From: Rhizophagus irregularis
Taxonomy: Eukaryota > Glomeromycota > Glomeromycetes > Glomerales > Glomeraceae
Reading direction: 5' to 3'
DNA length: 64,000 nucleotides
NCBI RefSeq assembly: GCF_026210795.1
Contig: NC_089440.1
Location: forward strand, 1,426,001-1,490,000
Shown one piece after another: positions 8,700 to 21,177 of this stretch. A model generated the notes under the pieces. That model had not been told where the DNA came from and searched no databases. It worked only from the letters and a program-made list of their open reading frames with translations. Position 1 is the first letter of the stretch; the number at the start of each line of letters is the position of its first letter. The translations under genes and the position numbers were made by a program.

Positions 8700-11600
8700 A
8701 ATGGGCATACCCGAAAAAATAAATCCGCTAAATGCGTTATCTGTTACCATATTTCTTTGTTAAGGTTTATTGTTGTATTACGCGATGATGCAATGGACAT
8801 TTATTAAAAAAGACCTATTATGTAAACCTGTTACTGTACCGAGTAACTTTTTTATTGCAAGAAAAAAAAAGAAAATCAAAAGTTATGAAATAACCTAAGC
8901 CCTCTATGATACCGGACTTGATGAAAAAAAATTAAACCTATTGATATCGATTGATAATTCATTGATATCGGATTTGAAGGAGAAAACATTGAAGATTATA
9001 AATTAATAAACTAAGTCCGTTTGATAACGGCGGACTCATTCCGTCATTTCCGTGTATGATTTATTTCGTAATGATATTAATTATGATCAAACGATAAAAT
9101 TTTCAAAGAATATAACATTCAACCGGTTTTTTTTTTTGTACCAAGCTAAGCTTTTTTTTCTTAATAAATTATAAATTAATAAAAAATTATTGAATTTTTA
9201 TTATAAATTCCGATGAAGAAATAACATTGTTCAAAAAAAAAATTAAATTTCAATATTAAAAATAGAAAAATTATTCTAAAAAAAGGTACATACTTACATA
9301 CTTTACATAGTAAAAAATTTAAAAATAAAAGCAATTTTTTATAAAAAAAAAAATTATTTAATACTAATTTAGGATATTGTAAACAAACAAAAACGACAGA
9401 TGACGAAAAAATAAATAAATTAAAAAAATTTTTGTCAATTTTTTTTTTTGTAACTTTTATGAATTATGATTTATTTATAGAAAAATTTCAAAAAAACTAA
9501 AATAGTTAATACAACATTTAAATTTTATATCATTTTTATGGGTCATGGGATCAAACCAAAATTGTCAATAAACAAATTTGACGAATATGGTAACTGATGA
9601 CGAACTGTTGTTAATTTTGTTAATTTTAAATATTAATATAAGTCTGTTTAATTAGGTAAAGTTTAAGATTTTATCGTGTCAATCGTGACACCAAATTCAT
9701 GAAGATCAATTCCGAGAAACTTGAGGCTAAATATATACATCAGATTTTAGAGATTAGAGAGGTTACTAATTATGGAACCAATCGTGTAAGATAGCCTTCT
9801 CATGCATATCATATGAGCGAAAAACCGGTCAACCCTTCAACGATAAAAAGGAATAATAAGCGGAATAAACGGAATAAACGGAATGAAAAAAAAAAGCATT
9901 AAACGTTTATACTCCATTACCAATTAATAATCATTATAAAAAATTACTAAAAGTATTATAATTGTTAATTAACAGGGGAAGGAAAAGGTTTCATTTATTA
10001 ACAATTGTTCGATATTTTTGGTTTAATCAAAGAAAATTTTATGCCAAATAAGTAAAATGTATATGGAGAAAAAAAACAAACATGTTTTTTTTTTTCGAAG
10101 ATTATACATTACATTGAGGTTTAATTTTGTAAAGATTTTCTTAATATAACAGATACAATATATTTTTGATACTTTTGAGTAAATTGAAGATATTACGCAA
10201 TCATGCAAAAGATATCTGATATCTCTGGGAATCATATGTATTTTAATGACTCGGGGAAGGAGTAATAATATGACGTAACTTTTAACCAAATAATTAAGGG
10301 GTCCATGATTTGACCCGATTAAACACGTCGTCATATTTAATAAAACTAATACAAATTGGGAATCAAATTATGCAGTTAAATTCTCCGAGAATTTTCCGTA
10401 AGGATTCTAAATTTGAGAACCAATTATTAACAAGCCACATTGTAATTGTATTAATTGTAATTATAACAAATTCTGACGTTTTTCTGTTCTAATTTTCCGC
10501 GACTACCATTTAATTTTTTAAATGAGAATAGACTAAAAGATTCTGGATACACAGTAATACAGCATTAATGTATCTTGATAACGTGGTTTATGTGGATAAA
10601 AACGTGGTTTAACTAATGACTTATGATGCATAAGATATTCTTCTTCTTAAAATAGACTAAATTCTAATAAACAAAAAATTCAAAAAAAGTTAGATAAAAT
10701 AAAAAAGAAATTCTAGATCAAAAAGAAAACTTGTCAAAGAATGTAAACATATTAAAACATTTTTAAATTAATTAACTCATTATTATATAAACAATTTCAT
10801 AAGCAAAAATTTCATAAAACAATCTTATAAAACAATTTCTAATAAACTCTCATAAACAAATACTCTCATAAATCATTTCATGTACCCTTTTTCATAGATA
10901 AACTTCTTTATTTATAATAAAACTTCCATTTTTAACCAAAATGAAAAACTTTAAATTAATTAATTAATTGTATCTAAAAAAAAATGATATCTAATCTATA
11001 ATATTGTTTCGGAAAGCAAATATTTGTTGGGTCGGTGGTTTGCATTTGGACATTGTTGTTTCAAAAAAATCTTAACTTATAAAAGTTAAGATCTTAATGT
11101 TAATGATCTTTTTTAGGAATCTTTTAAAATTAAAATTTCCTTATTCAATAATTCTCATACAACATCATACAAATTATCAATTTTATCAAATAATAAATTA
11201 GTAATTAATTTTTATCTAATCATTGTTTTTTTTTTAATAAAGTTTATGGGTTAAAATGAATAAAATGAATAAAATAATAAATATTAAAAATTTCATTAAA
11301 AAGTACCGTTAAAAATTATTGCGGTCAAAAAAAATTTCCTTTTTCAATAATTTTCATATAATCACTCAAGTTACTCAAAAGAAATGATTTACTCATATAT
11401 GACAAAAAAATCCGGGAAGAAAATCTTTTACTAAAAAGACAATAATCTTGAAAAAGTAATAGAAAGATAATAAATTCTTGTAAAAAAGAAATAATGGACA
11501 TTAACTTTTTTTGCTTTTTTTTTGCCAAGAATTTTATGAAAAAATTTAAGCCAAGAATTTTATGTAAATTAAGCCAAGAATTTATGTAAAAATTAATAGA

Positions 11601-12400
11601 CAACCCAAATTTTAACAAAAAAAAATACAAAAAATCTTTTATTACAAGATATGTAAGATATGTATTTGATAAAACATCATAATTATTATTTTTTTTTTCT
11701 TTCTCTTTGGTTTTAAAAAAAACCTGTTTTTAACGAATCTATTTTAAGAACCTATCATGTGATTTAATAAAACTCTTAAAAAGTTACGTAGTTAGATGTT
11801 ACGACTGTTACGTAGTAGATCATACGTAAATGTGGATACATATTTCCGGGATTATTAATGATGCCATATAAAATATATTTTATTTATTATAAGCCACTCA
11901 ATAATAATTACATAAAAAAAAAATTTTTTTTTTTTTTTTTATTATTTATTGTTTCAAACATTATTATTACATTTATTATATATTATTTTATTATTTTATA
12001 TTATATTATATTATAATATATTATAATGTATATTTTTTTTAGCATCTAAAGTAAAATACATCATTGTGTTTTGATTCGGAACAATTTTTTACATAATTTA
12101 TATGACACATTGAATTAACATTTTTATCGTCTTGTACCGAAATGGGAATTTGAACTAATCTTGATTTGAAGGTTTCTTATCTTCAAATTTTATAAAAGGA
12201 CTCGGTTAATGTTTGATTTCTATTTCACGCCAAAAAGTTTTTTTTTTTTAAGCTTTTTGTTGTTAATTTAAATGACAAAACTAACGAAAATTATTTTAAG
12301 AAAAAAATAAAAAAAGTCCAATTTTTTTTTTTAAAAAAAACTTGAATTATTTTAGTAAAAAGATAATCCTATTATCGTTACGATTTAAAAAAATAAACAA
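8700..12400. other. AT-rich intergenic stretch
   Basis: About 3.7 kb of A+T-rich DNA with many homopolymer runs. I see no gene with conserved motifs and no tRNA. The final ~100 bp before the receiver gene holds a TATATA tract (about 12410-12450) that may be part of its promoter region. Confidence 0.6.
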
Positions 12401-12505
12401 ATACTTTATATATATATACATATATATATATTATATTTATTATATATAATATATTTTATCGAAATTTCTTTAAATCAAAAAAAATTATTTCGGATCATTT
12501 CTCAA

Positions 12506-13082
12506 ATGTCAGCTACAACTTGTAAAGTAATGGCGACTGTTGCTAACGATCTTTTAACCTCACCACCAACTTCTTTCTCTCTTTCTTCAACGATAATAAA
12601 AACTTTGGTTGTAGATGATAATATAATAACTGGCAAAATCCTCGCTAAAATTTTGGAAAAAGAATTTAATCATAAAGTAAAATGTGTTGTAAGTGGTAAT
12701 GAAGCTTTGGAATTATTATCAAATGAAATGTTTGATATCGTCTTCATGGATATTGATATGCCAAAACAGAATGGAGTTGAAACTTGTATTAAAATTCGTA
12801 ATACATCAATCGTATTAGAAGAAAACAGAAAAATTCCTGTTCTTGCTTATACAACAAATCCATGGGAAGAAAGTTTTGACCAAGCAGGAATGGTAGGTTT
12901 TTAAAATTATTATTTTTTTTTTAAAAAAAAAGTTATTATTATTATTTAAATATATTAGAAATAAAAATATTTATAAAATTTCTTTATTATTATTTTTCTT
13001 TTAGAATGGTTATATCGCTAAACCAGCTTCTTCAGCCAAAGTTCAAGCTGAACTAGAAAAAGTTTATCAAAATATATTATGA
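12506..13082 (+). CDS. Stand-alone response-regulator receiver protein
   Basis: Two exons (12506-12892 and 13005-13082, intron gtaggt...ttttag) give 154 aa. After a serine/threonine-rich leader (1-29), residues 31-153 form a CheY-like receiver with all key residues: D37-D38 in LVVDDN, phospho-acceptor D82 in FMDIDMP, T116 in LAYTT and K135 in YIAKPAS. There is no DNA-binding or kinase domain, so it should act in a His-to-Asp phosphorelay like fungal single-domain or Ssk1/Srr1/Rim15-type receivers; which pathway is unknown. The conserved lysine is encoded only in the second exon, so correct splicing is needed. It stands alone, with several kb of gene-free DNA on both sides. Confidence 0.88.
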
Positions 13083-15749
13083 ACACTCATTTTTACATTC
13101 TTTATAACCTATCATAATTTCCTATATTTCCTATATTTCTGTATATACCTTACTTACCTAAAATTAAAAAAAAAATTATTCTGTTATATAAATAATGTAT
13201 TATAAAACGTTAGAGATAAAAAAAAAATAATACCCTCCCCCCAAGAAAGAAAGAAAGGAAAAAAAAAGATTTCTTATTGTATGACAAAAAGAATTAAGTG
13301 GCGCGGGTCCTCACTTAGAATGTTATGAAACGAAATAATCTTCATTTTGAAAATCATTTAATCATTTTCAATTATTTCAATTATAGACGAAAAATTAAGT
13401 TTCTTATATATATATATACAATATATACATAATATAATATATAAAAGAGAAAAAAAAAGGAAAAAAGAAAAAAAAAGAAAAAAATAGATTTTTTTTTAAT
13501 TTAAGAGATCCACAGTAATTAGAATAAAACTACTGTAGTATGCTTTTCATTATGATTTTTTTTTTTTAAGTTTTTATAGAAAAAAATTAGAGAATTGAAA
13601 TTTTATATAATTTTATATATTTTATATGTAATTAATAAATAATTAATTAACAAATAAAGAAATGATTCGTTTATAATAATTCTTTGCTTAATTGTATTTA
13701 AACTCGGGTACTTATACATATTTTCTTTCAACCTAACATATTATATTAAAAATTTATCATATCAAAAAAATATATCGTTGAAAAAATTGTCAAGTATCCG
13801 TTTTATACAGTAAAATACATTTAACATAAAGTTGGGGAGGTGAAGTTCCAAATAAATATGCACTATGACTCTTAAAAATTTATTATTATTTTTAATTTTT
13901 TATGAATTAGGAAATTAAAAATGAAGCGCTTTTGGTTAAATATTAGGATCGGGTCAATTTTTCATATTTTTCGTACATATTTTGATGCATGTATTTTCTT
14001 TAAATAATAAATATTGAAAATTTTTACCTAAAGTAATTTTTTTTTTTTTTACAAAGGAATTTTACATAATCGTTAGAATCCGGTCCTGCGTCAACTCATT
14101 GCCATCTAAAGTTAATCAAAAAATGATTTTTTTTTGCTTCTTACTAAATTAAGAAATTTGTTTTTTTTTTTCACTAGTCATGGACCGCCCTTACCAAAAA
14201 ATTTCTGTATATCATATACAGTATATATTCTTTATTATATTACAATATATTACAGTATATATTTTGTTATCTATATCTCGTTTAAACCTCTTATAATTAC
14301 AATATATTTGAGCTTATAATGTTTATATTGTTTTTTTAAGTTTACATTTCGTTGGAAAAGTACTACTTTTAAATAATAATGAGATAATATAGATTTTCTT
14401 TCAACCCAAATACAATTGATATTAGTGACCTAAATTACTGTAATTACTTTAATTACTTGTAATTACCTTATGAACCAGTTTATTATATGAGCCACAGATT
14501 ATGGTTGTGGCGTTATATCGTTTGTTTTTTTTTTTGCCAAATCTCGATATCTCGTTTTCATTATTGTTATTACTAATTAGGATCATTAATAATGTATCCA
14601 ATATTTCTTTTCATCAACAAAAAATTATTTTTTCCTTACTGCGCCGATACGTTTTCTTTCAATTTTTACCAAGGATCGGGAACTTTTTTTTTATTTTCTT
14701 TCATTACGTCAATTCATGGTTTTTTAACATCATTTTTTTCATTTATAGTTTAGTTTTGTTATCTGTTGTGCTGATCGAATTTATTGGGATCCTGGTACAA
14801 AAGTGTGGGATTCCGTTGTTTGAATAATACTTATTTAGATAACAGGGAGAAAAGAAAAACTCAAAGGAACTTGTTTAGTACTCGACTTTAACATGTGACC
14901 TTCAAATTTCAAATAAAAAATTGCCTCATGTTAACGGCAAATTGAGGCTTAGATGAGAAGGGCTGATTTATCATCATTTCTCAGAATTACTTAAATGGCA
15001 CATGATGTAACCATTACATCCCTCCGATTTGTCGGGAATCAAAAAAATATTAATAAATCACAAAAAATATTTAAATCCTAGATATCCCAAATCGAAAAAA
15101 AATTATTATATGTGCTGATTTTATTATAGTTTCTGACTTTCTGGTATAAGTTTCCTTTAAATAAGTGAAAAAAGTTATTAAAAGAATATTCTAAACATTT
15201 ATATATATATATATATAAAAAACAAATTTATTTTGAACATCGAGAACATTCCAAACATTTTTTTTTTTTAATATTAAAATGGTTTGAATATAAAAAACGA
15301 TTGTTATTGTTTTTTACGTAAAAGAATATTACTAAACGATTATCCTTTTTTTTCACACTAAGAACATTTCAGATTAATAATGATAAATAGGTTAATTAAT
15401 ATTGAAAAAAAATAAATATTAAAAAATCATTACGATTTAAATTGAGATAAGAATCATTATTATTTTAAAAAAAAAGTAGACTAAATTAGATTTTACTAAA
15501 AGTTAATTAGCCAAACAATTTGAATTAAACTTGGAAAGGGTCTTTATTTCGGATTCAAAATATAAGTATATTTTAAGTTTGTCTACATTGAACTAGTGTT
15601 GTTAAGTACAAGTCAACAGTCGACTCAGTGTAGGTGAAACTTTAAAAATGAAGCTTAAAAAAAAAAATTAACCATTTTTATTGTTGTGTAAAAAATAGTA
15701 TCAGAATAACGAAGTAAAGATGGTCCTACTTGTGGACATGTTATTGTCA
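13083..15749. other. AT-rich intergenic stretch
   Basis: No supported gene. The open frames at 14134-14319 and 14501-14827 are phenylalanine/isoleucine-rich products of poly-T tracts. Short poly-A, poly-T and TATATA runs are frequent. Confidence 0.55.
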
Positions 15750-15833
15750 CAGTGTTGATATTTGGCTGCGCCCAAGGATTGTTTTGGCCAGTTTGGTAGT
15801 TTGGTCGGCCAAACTGGCCAAGTGCCAACACTG
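15750..15833. mobile_element. 84-bp miniature hAT-like element
   Basis: Begins cagtgttg and ends caacactg. The inner arms ttggccagtttgg and ccaaactggccaa pair perfectly around a short loop. The flanks are gttattgtca on the left and cgttattgca on the right, a near match compatible with a decayed 8-bp hAT target duplication. Too short to encode anything. Confidence 0.55.
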
Positions 15834-17307
15834 CGTTATTGCAAAGCTAAGGGACCGATACAGGTGAAGCTTAAAAAGATGAATCCATTTTTTGTTTTTA
15901 CATTAAAGTATCAGACTAGCGTGGTTAGTCAATAATCGTGAATACTCCCCTACTTGTGAACACTCTAACGTTGAATTTCGACGTATACTTGCCGTCGGAA
16001 TTAATTACGGCATATGAAGCTTATACCGTAATATATTAAATCGCCGTAATGCCGACGTATTGTGAGAAGATACTACTAGAGAATTTATTTTAATTTGCGG
16101 TCCGGTTCTGATTGATCGAACCGATGGAGTTGATATGTTGATAGGTCGATTCGATAGGGTTGGGCTGATGGGAAGTTGATGATGTTAAACAACTCAACAA
16201 ATGTTAGTCATAATTTGATTTTAATAATAGAGAAAGAGCAAATTCGGTCAAATTTGAAAATTTAAAAAATCAGTTTTTTGCAATTATCTCGTCATCCAAT
16301 GGTCAAAAACATCATATAAGAATTTTAAAAAAAGTAATTCCCTACTCCAATTGCTGTATGGACATCCTGAGTAAATGGAATATTCAAACTTGTTAAGATC
16401 GTATCCAAGCCAATTAACATTGAAACGCTGAAACGCGCTAAAAAAAATTAGTGACACCGGAACACGCTATTTTTAACTCCTTAAACGTAACATGAATTGG
16501 GGAATAGTTATTTAGTAATTAAATTTAAGATTTGCTAATAGTTGGCTTTAATTCTTCTTATTAAATAATTGTTCCATATTATACATATCATTTTTTGTGA
16601 TATGAATAGAAAGTTTTTTTCAAATCAAATTATTAATGACCTTTTTTATCAGTCTATTACCTAGGATAAACACTGTATATTATGATCCAATCGACTATTG
16701 TACTCTCATGTATATTTTTGCGTGTATCAAATCTATTATCTAAAATATGACTAGAAGAAATCTTCATTTAAAGCAAACTATTAATGACCCTTTTTATCAA
16801 TTTGCCTAGGATAAACACCGTATATTACGATCCAATCAATCCATTGTACCCTCATGACTCCCTCATGTATAATTTTACATTAATCAAATCTATTATCTAA
16901 AATATGATTAGAAGAAAATCTTTATTCAAAGCAAACTATTAGTGACCTCTTTTATTGGTTTACCTAGGATAAATACCGTATATCCCGATTCACGAGCCAA
17001 TCAAGCTATTGTACCCTTATGACTCCTCATATATATTTTTGCATGAATCAAATCTATTATCTAAAATTTGAATAGAAGAAAATCTTTATTTAAAGCAAAC
17101 TATTAATGACCTTTTTTATCAATTTACCTAGGATAAACACCGTATATCACGATCCAATCAATCCATTGTACCCTCATGACTCCCTCATGTATAATTTTGC
17201 GTTAATCAAATCTATTATCTAAAATATGATTAGAAGAAAATCTTTATTGGTTAACCTAGGATAAATACCGTATATCCCGATTCACGAGCCAATCGAGCTA
17301 TTGTACC

Positions 17308-18597
17308 TAGGGTTGGTAAAATAACCGTTAGTTATGAATTTGGTTAATTAACCGGTTAATTAACGGTTAGTTAACGGTTAATTAACCCATAAATAACCTG
17401 TATATATAATTTTAAGGAAGTTAAAATAAATTTATAATTTATTAAATATTATAAAATTTTAATATATTTTATTTATTCTTCATCATCTAAATTAATAACA
17501 TTTGCTTCAAATCCAAATATACTATCATTATCAGAACTATTATTATTATCATCTTCTTTATTTTCATTATCAGAACTATTATTACTATCTTCTTCATTTT
17601 CATTAAAATTACTACCCATTTAGCTGTATTTAGGCATTCTTCACCAGAATAAATAGCATCAAAGAATAATGGTTTTGGAGTACAAATAACAAAATTTTGA
17701 ACTGATTCTCGATTAATATTAGACCAACCATCTGAAACCATTGTAAGAGATTTAGCTTGTAAAATTTGTTCATTACATTCAGCTTTAACTTCATCAAAAA
17801 CATCATCAAGTAATTCATCAGCAAGTTTTCTTCGATTAGGTAATTTGAATGCTGGACGTAATTGTTGAAAAAACTGAATAACATAATTATTTTCAAGAAA
17901 AGAAAAAGGAACTCCAGCAGCAAATAATGCTTGAGCTAGTAAAATTTCAAGAGTATCTTGTTCTTCTTCACTCATACGATCAACAAAATTCTCAATTGTT
18001 GTATTTTTTAAATGCTTTTTTGATGTTTTTACTGTAGGAATAAAAGTAGAAGTAGTAGCATCAGAAGTTTCTAATAGTTCAGGAATTTGTTGTTTCTTTG
18101 TTTTTGCACTTTCTGGAGCTCTATGGACAACTATCATTAAGATGAACTTGCATTCTTTTAGCTGTACCTTGTTCAAAAACTTTAGAACAATAATTACAAC
18201 GTACAGAAGGATGTGTTTTTTTCTTAGACCTACTACTTTCTTCATTACTTTCTGCTTCAGTAATTATTGTCCAATGTTTCCAAACAGTTCCCTTTTTTTT
18301 TACCATGATAATGAACAATAAATTTGCAAAAAAAAGTGTTTTTTTAAAAAAAATTTATCTTAAAAAAAAGATCATGCAATATGTAGATCATAGATTTAAT
18401 CAATATTTATATTAATTAATATTTAATTGTGTAACAAAATAATGGATTATCATTTAATCACATGATTTAAATTCTGCATTTTGATTGGCTAATTATAAAT
18501 AACGGTTAATTAACCATTTTAAATCAATCATAACTAACAAAATTAACGGTTAATTAACCATGGTTAATTAACCGTGGTTAATTAACCCCCATCCCTA
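17308..18597 (-). mobile_element. Internally deleted hAT transposon with 8-bp target duplication
   Basis: The element starts tagggttgg and ends ccatcccta (imperfect terminal inverted repeats) and is flanked by ATTGTACC on both sides (17300-17307 and 18598-18605), the 8-bp duplication typical of hAT elements. ATTGTACC is also part of the host satellite unit. Both subterminal regions (17335-17400 and 18500-18590) carry many copies of ggttaattaacc, likely transposase binding sites. At 1290 bp it is far shorter than a full hAT element and encodes only part of a transposase, so it should be non-autonomous. Confidence 0.9.
17467..18306 (-). pseudogene. Truncated BED-finger hAT transposase
   Basis: Starting at the ATG near 18306, the first ~60 codons encode a BED-type zinc finger: CNYCSKVF with C-x2-C, then a histidine in QVHLNDSC. 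A one-nucleotide shift near 18125 then moves the frame to a ~165-aa stretch with RMSEEEQDTLEILLAQALF and MVSDGWSNINRESVQNF, the start of the DUF659/RNase-H-like part with the first catalytic aspartate (SDGW). It breaks off after ECLNTAKW (about 17620) and continues, in another frame, as an acidic tail (EEDSNNSSDNENKEDDN) ending in TAA near 17480. The middle of the catalytic domain and the C-terminal dimerisation region are missing, so the product cannot be active. Confidence 0.85.
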
Positions 18598-18901
18598 ATT
18601 GTACCCTTATAACTCCTCATATATATTTTTGCATGAATCAAATCTATTATCTAAAATTTGAATAGAAGAAAATCTTTATTTAAAGCAAACCATTAATGAT
18701 CTCTTTTATCAGTCTTTTACCTAGGATAAACACCATATATTACGATTCGCAAGCCAATTGAGCCATTGTACCCTTATGACTCCCTCATATATATTTTTGC
18801 GTGAATCAAATCTAAAATATGACTAGAAGAAATAAAGCAAACTATTAATAACCTTTTTTATCGGTTTACCTAGGATAAATATATATCATGAGCTAATAGA
18901 G

Positions 18902-19140
18902 CAGTAATGTGCATTGGAAGCGTCCAATAACTTTTTATTGGAATTGGAAGGCTTGAAATTGGAAGAATTGGAAGATACCAATATTCCAATAATTTTCAAC
19001 ACATATTAGTTTTTATATATATGTATATATTTCTAAGTGCAACTGGAAGCTTCCAATAAAAATTTGTTGGCATTGAAAGGCTTGGAATTGGAAGAATTGG
19101 AAGATTATAATTGCTTCAAATCTTCCAATACATATTACTA
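18902..19140. mobile_element. hAT-type MITE, copy 1 (degraded)
   Basis: Starts cagtaatgtgcattggaagc and matches the copy at 19801-20039 along its length. It lies at the same place in the satellite unit, after taatagag. Its right end is eroded (ccaatacatattacta instead of ccaatgcacatcactg), with differences that are mostly C-to-T and G-to-A. It is rich in ttggaag/cttccaa motifs. The ORF across it is not a gene. Confidence 0.8.
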
Positions 19141-19800
19141 CAACAAGAGCCATTGTAACCTCATAACTTCCTCATGTATATTTTTGCGTGTATCAATCTA
19201 TTATCTAAAATACAGTATGAATAGAAGAAAATATTTATTCAAAGCAAACCATTAATGTTCTCTTTTATCAGTCTTTTACCTAGGCTAAATACCATATAAT
19301 ACGATTCACGAGCCAATTGAGCCATTGTACCTTATGACTCCCTCATATATATTTTTGCGTGAATCAAATCTAAAATATGACTAGAAGAAAATCTTTATTT
19401 AAAGCAAACTATTAATGACCTTTTTTATCAATTTACCTAGTAGGATAAACACCGTATATTACGATCCAATCAATCCATTATACCCTCATGACTCCCTCAT
19501 GTATAATTTTGCGTTAATCAAATCTATTATCTAAAATATGAATAGAAGAAAATATTTATTCAAAACAAACCATTAATGATCTCTTTTATCAGTTCTTTTA
19601 CCTAAGATAAACACCATATATCACAATCCAATCGAACAATTGCTATTGTACCCTCATGACTCCCTCATGTATATTTTTGAGTGAATCAAATCTATTATCT
19701 AAAATATGACTAGAAGAAAATCTTTATTCAAAGCAAACTATTAATGACCTTTTTTATCAGTTTACCTAGGATAAATACCGTATATCATGAGCTAATAGAG

Positions 19801-20039
19801 CAGTGATGTGCATTGGAAGCGTCCAATAACTTTTTATTGGAATTGGAAGGCTTGAAATTGGAAGAATTGAAAGATTCCAATATTCCAATAGTTTTCAATA
19901 CATATTAGTTTATATATATATGTATATATATTCTATGTGTACTGGAAGCTTCCAACAAAAATTTGTTGGCATTGGAAGGCTTGGAATTGGAAAAATTGGA
20001 AGATTCCAATAGCTTCCAATCTTCCAATGCACATCACTG
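19801..20039. mobile_element. hAT-type MITE, copy 2 (intact ends)
   Basis: 239 bp with perfect 19-bp terminal inverted repeats, CAGTGATGTGCATTGGAAG at the left and its exact complement at the right. It is flanked by the 8-bp duplication TAATAGAG (19793-19800 and 20040-20047). No coding capacity. End sequence and duplication length identify a non-autonomous hAT-family element; it does not share ends with the hAT element at 17308. Confidence 0.88.
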
Positions 20040-20345
20040 TAATAGAGCCATTGTAACCTTATGACTTCCTCATGTATATTTTTGCATGTATCAATCTATT
20101 ATCTAAAATATGAATAGAAGAAAATATTTATTTAAAAGCAAACCATTAATGATCTCTTTTATCAGTCTTTTACCTAGGATAAATACCGTATATCATGATT
20201 CACGAGCCAATCGTCCCTCATATATATTTTTGCGTGAATCAAATCTATTATCTAAAATATGACTAGAAGAAATGCCCTTTTTATCAGTTTACCTAGGATA
20301 AATACCATATATCACGAGCCAATAGAGCCATAGTACCCTCATGTA

Positions 20346-20700
20346 TAATCTCATGTATTGTCTCATGTATAGTATTCCCTCCAAAAAAATTTTCCTGAAT
20401 TTTCGATTTTTAAATTTTAACTCCCGGGTATAATAAATATTAGGAACCGTAATGTAAAATATATTATACAATTCTTGCCACTGGTTATACCGAATCTGTA
20501 TATACCGAAATCCGAAAACTCGTTATACTGAACCAAGATTCCTAGAACTGATTTTTTTATAATTAATTACACTGGTTATAACGAATGTTTATAATAAAAT
20601 GCTATATACTCATTATACTGTATACCGAACTCACCTGAAATAATAAAACATCGTCCATGCAATATATACCCCCGAGTACAGACTCCCTATACGGTATGTA
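20346..20700. repeat. Tataccgaa-rich element remnant
   Basis: Contains recurring ggttataccgaat, gtatataccgaaat, cgttatactgaacc, ggttataacgaatg and ctgtataccgaact. Such repeated (g/t)tata(a/c)cgaa strings are typical of the ends of pogo/Tigger-like elements. No boundaries or duplication could be set. Confidence 0.35.
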
Positions 20701-20718
20701 TCGACTGTACTAATATTT

Positions 20719-21177
20719 TTGATTCAAATTAATGAAACTTATCGGAATTTACTTTTTTTGCAAAGTGAATCAAAGGTTCGTTCGTGGTGTGACTCTGCAA
20801 GCTCAAACTGCATACCAATTTTGGGATATCCTAGAATTAATTCCAGTGGCGATTTATTTATATTTGTAAAAGCTGGGTCAATAAGTCTTACCTATGTTTT
20901 GCCGACGTAGCGGATTCAATAGGATCAAATGTAATCATAATTTTACCATTTTTCAAAGAAAAGTGAAAGAAAAGCTAAGGAACTGAATCCAAGAATCAAA
21001 AAGCAAAACCTGTTTTATTATCCATTCATTGAAAGCGGGTCATTTGATGAATCTCAATGAACTGGATCTTCGATAAAACCGGGACCTTTGGAGTTTGGTA
21101 GAGATTTGCCTGTGTATCCGGATAATATTTTTTACAGTAAGATTATGCCCAAAAACGAAGCCAAATTTTTTATATAA
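20719..21177 (+). pseudogene. Unidentified coding remnant
   Basis: Less AT-biased DNA reads as protein in pieces: a 63-aa frame (SWCDSASSNCIPILGYPR ... LTYVLPT), then after stops NLFYYPFIESGSFDE and KPGPLEFGRDLPVYPDN and IMPKNEAKFF. The frames are interrupted and no splice model that I tried joins them. It looks like a decayed gene; I do not recognise the family. Confidence 0.3.

Larger units (their letters stand above)
16560..20345. repeat. Satellite array, unit about 150-165 bp
   Basis: Tandem copies of a unit holding actattaatgacctttttt, then atcagtttacctaggataaa, accgtatatcacgatccaat, attgtaccctcatgactccc and tctattatctaaaatatgac. Counting the acctaggataaa landmark (near 16660, 16805, 16965, 17130, 17258, 18720, 18868, 19276, 19437, 19600, 19766, 20170, 20290) gives about 13 units, some truncated. 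The array is interrupted by a hAT transposon (17308-18597) and by two MITE copies. No transcript or ORF is expected. Confidence 0.85.

Noticed and set aside
14134-14827. Hydrophobic + strand frames that look like membrane proteins
   Set aside because: They are rich in F, I, L and S from poly-T tracts and lack any conserved motif.
17630-17923. 97-aa leucine/phenylalanine-rich minus-strand frame
   Set aside because: It is an out-of-frame reading of the hAT transposase fragment.
19037-19255. 72-aa frame across MITE copy 1
   Set aside because: It lies entirely in repeat DNA and is not kept in copy 2.
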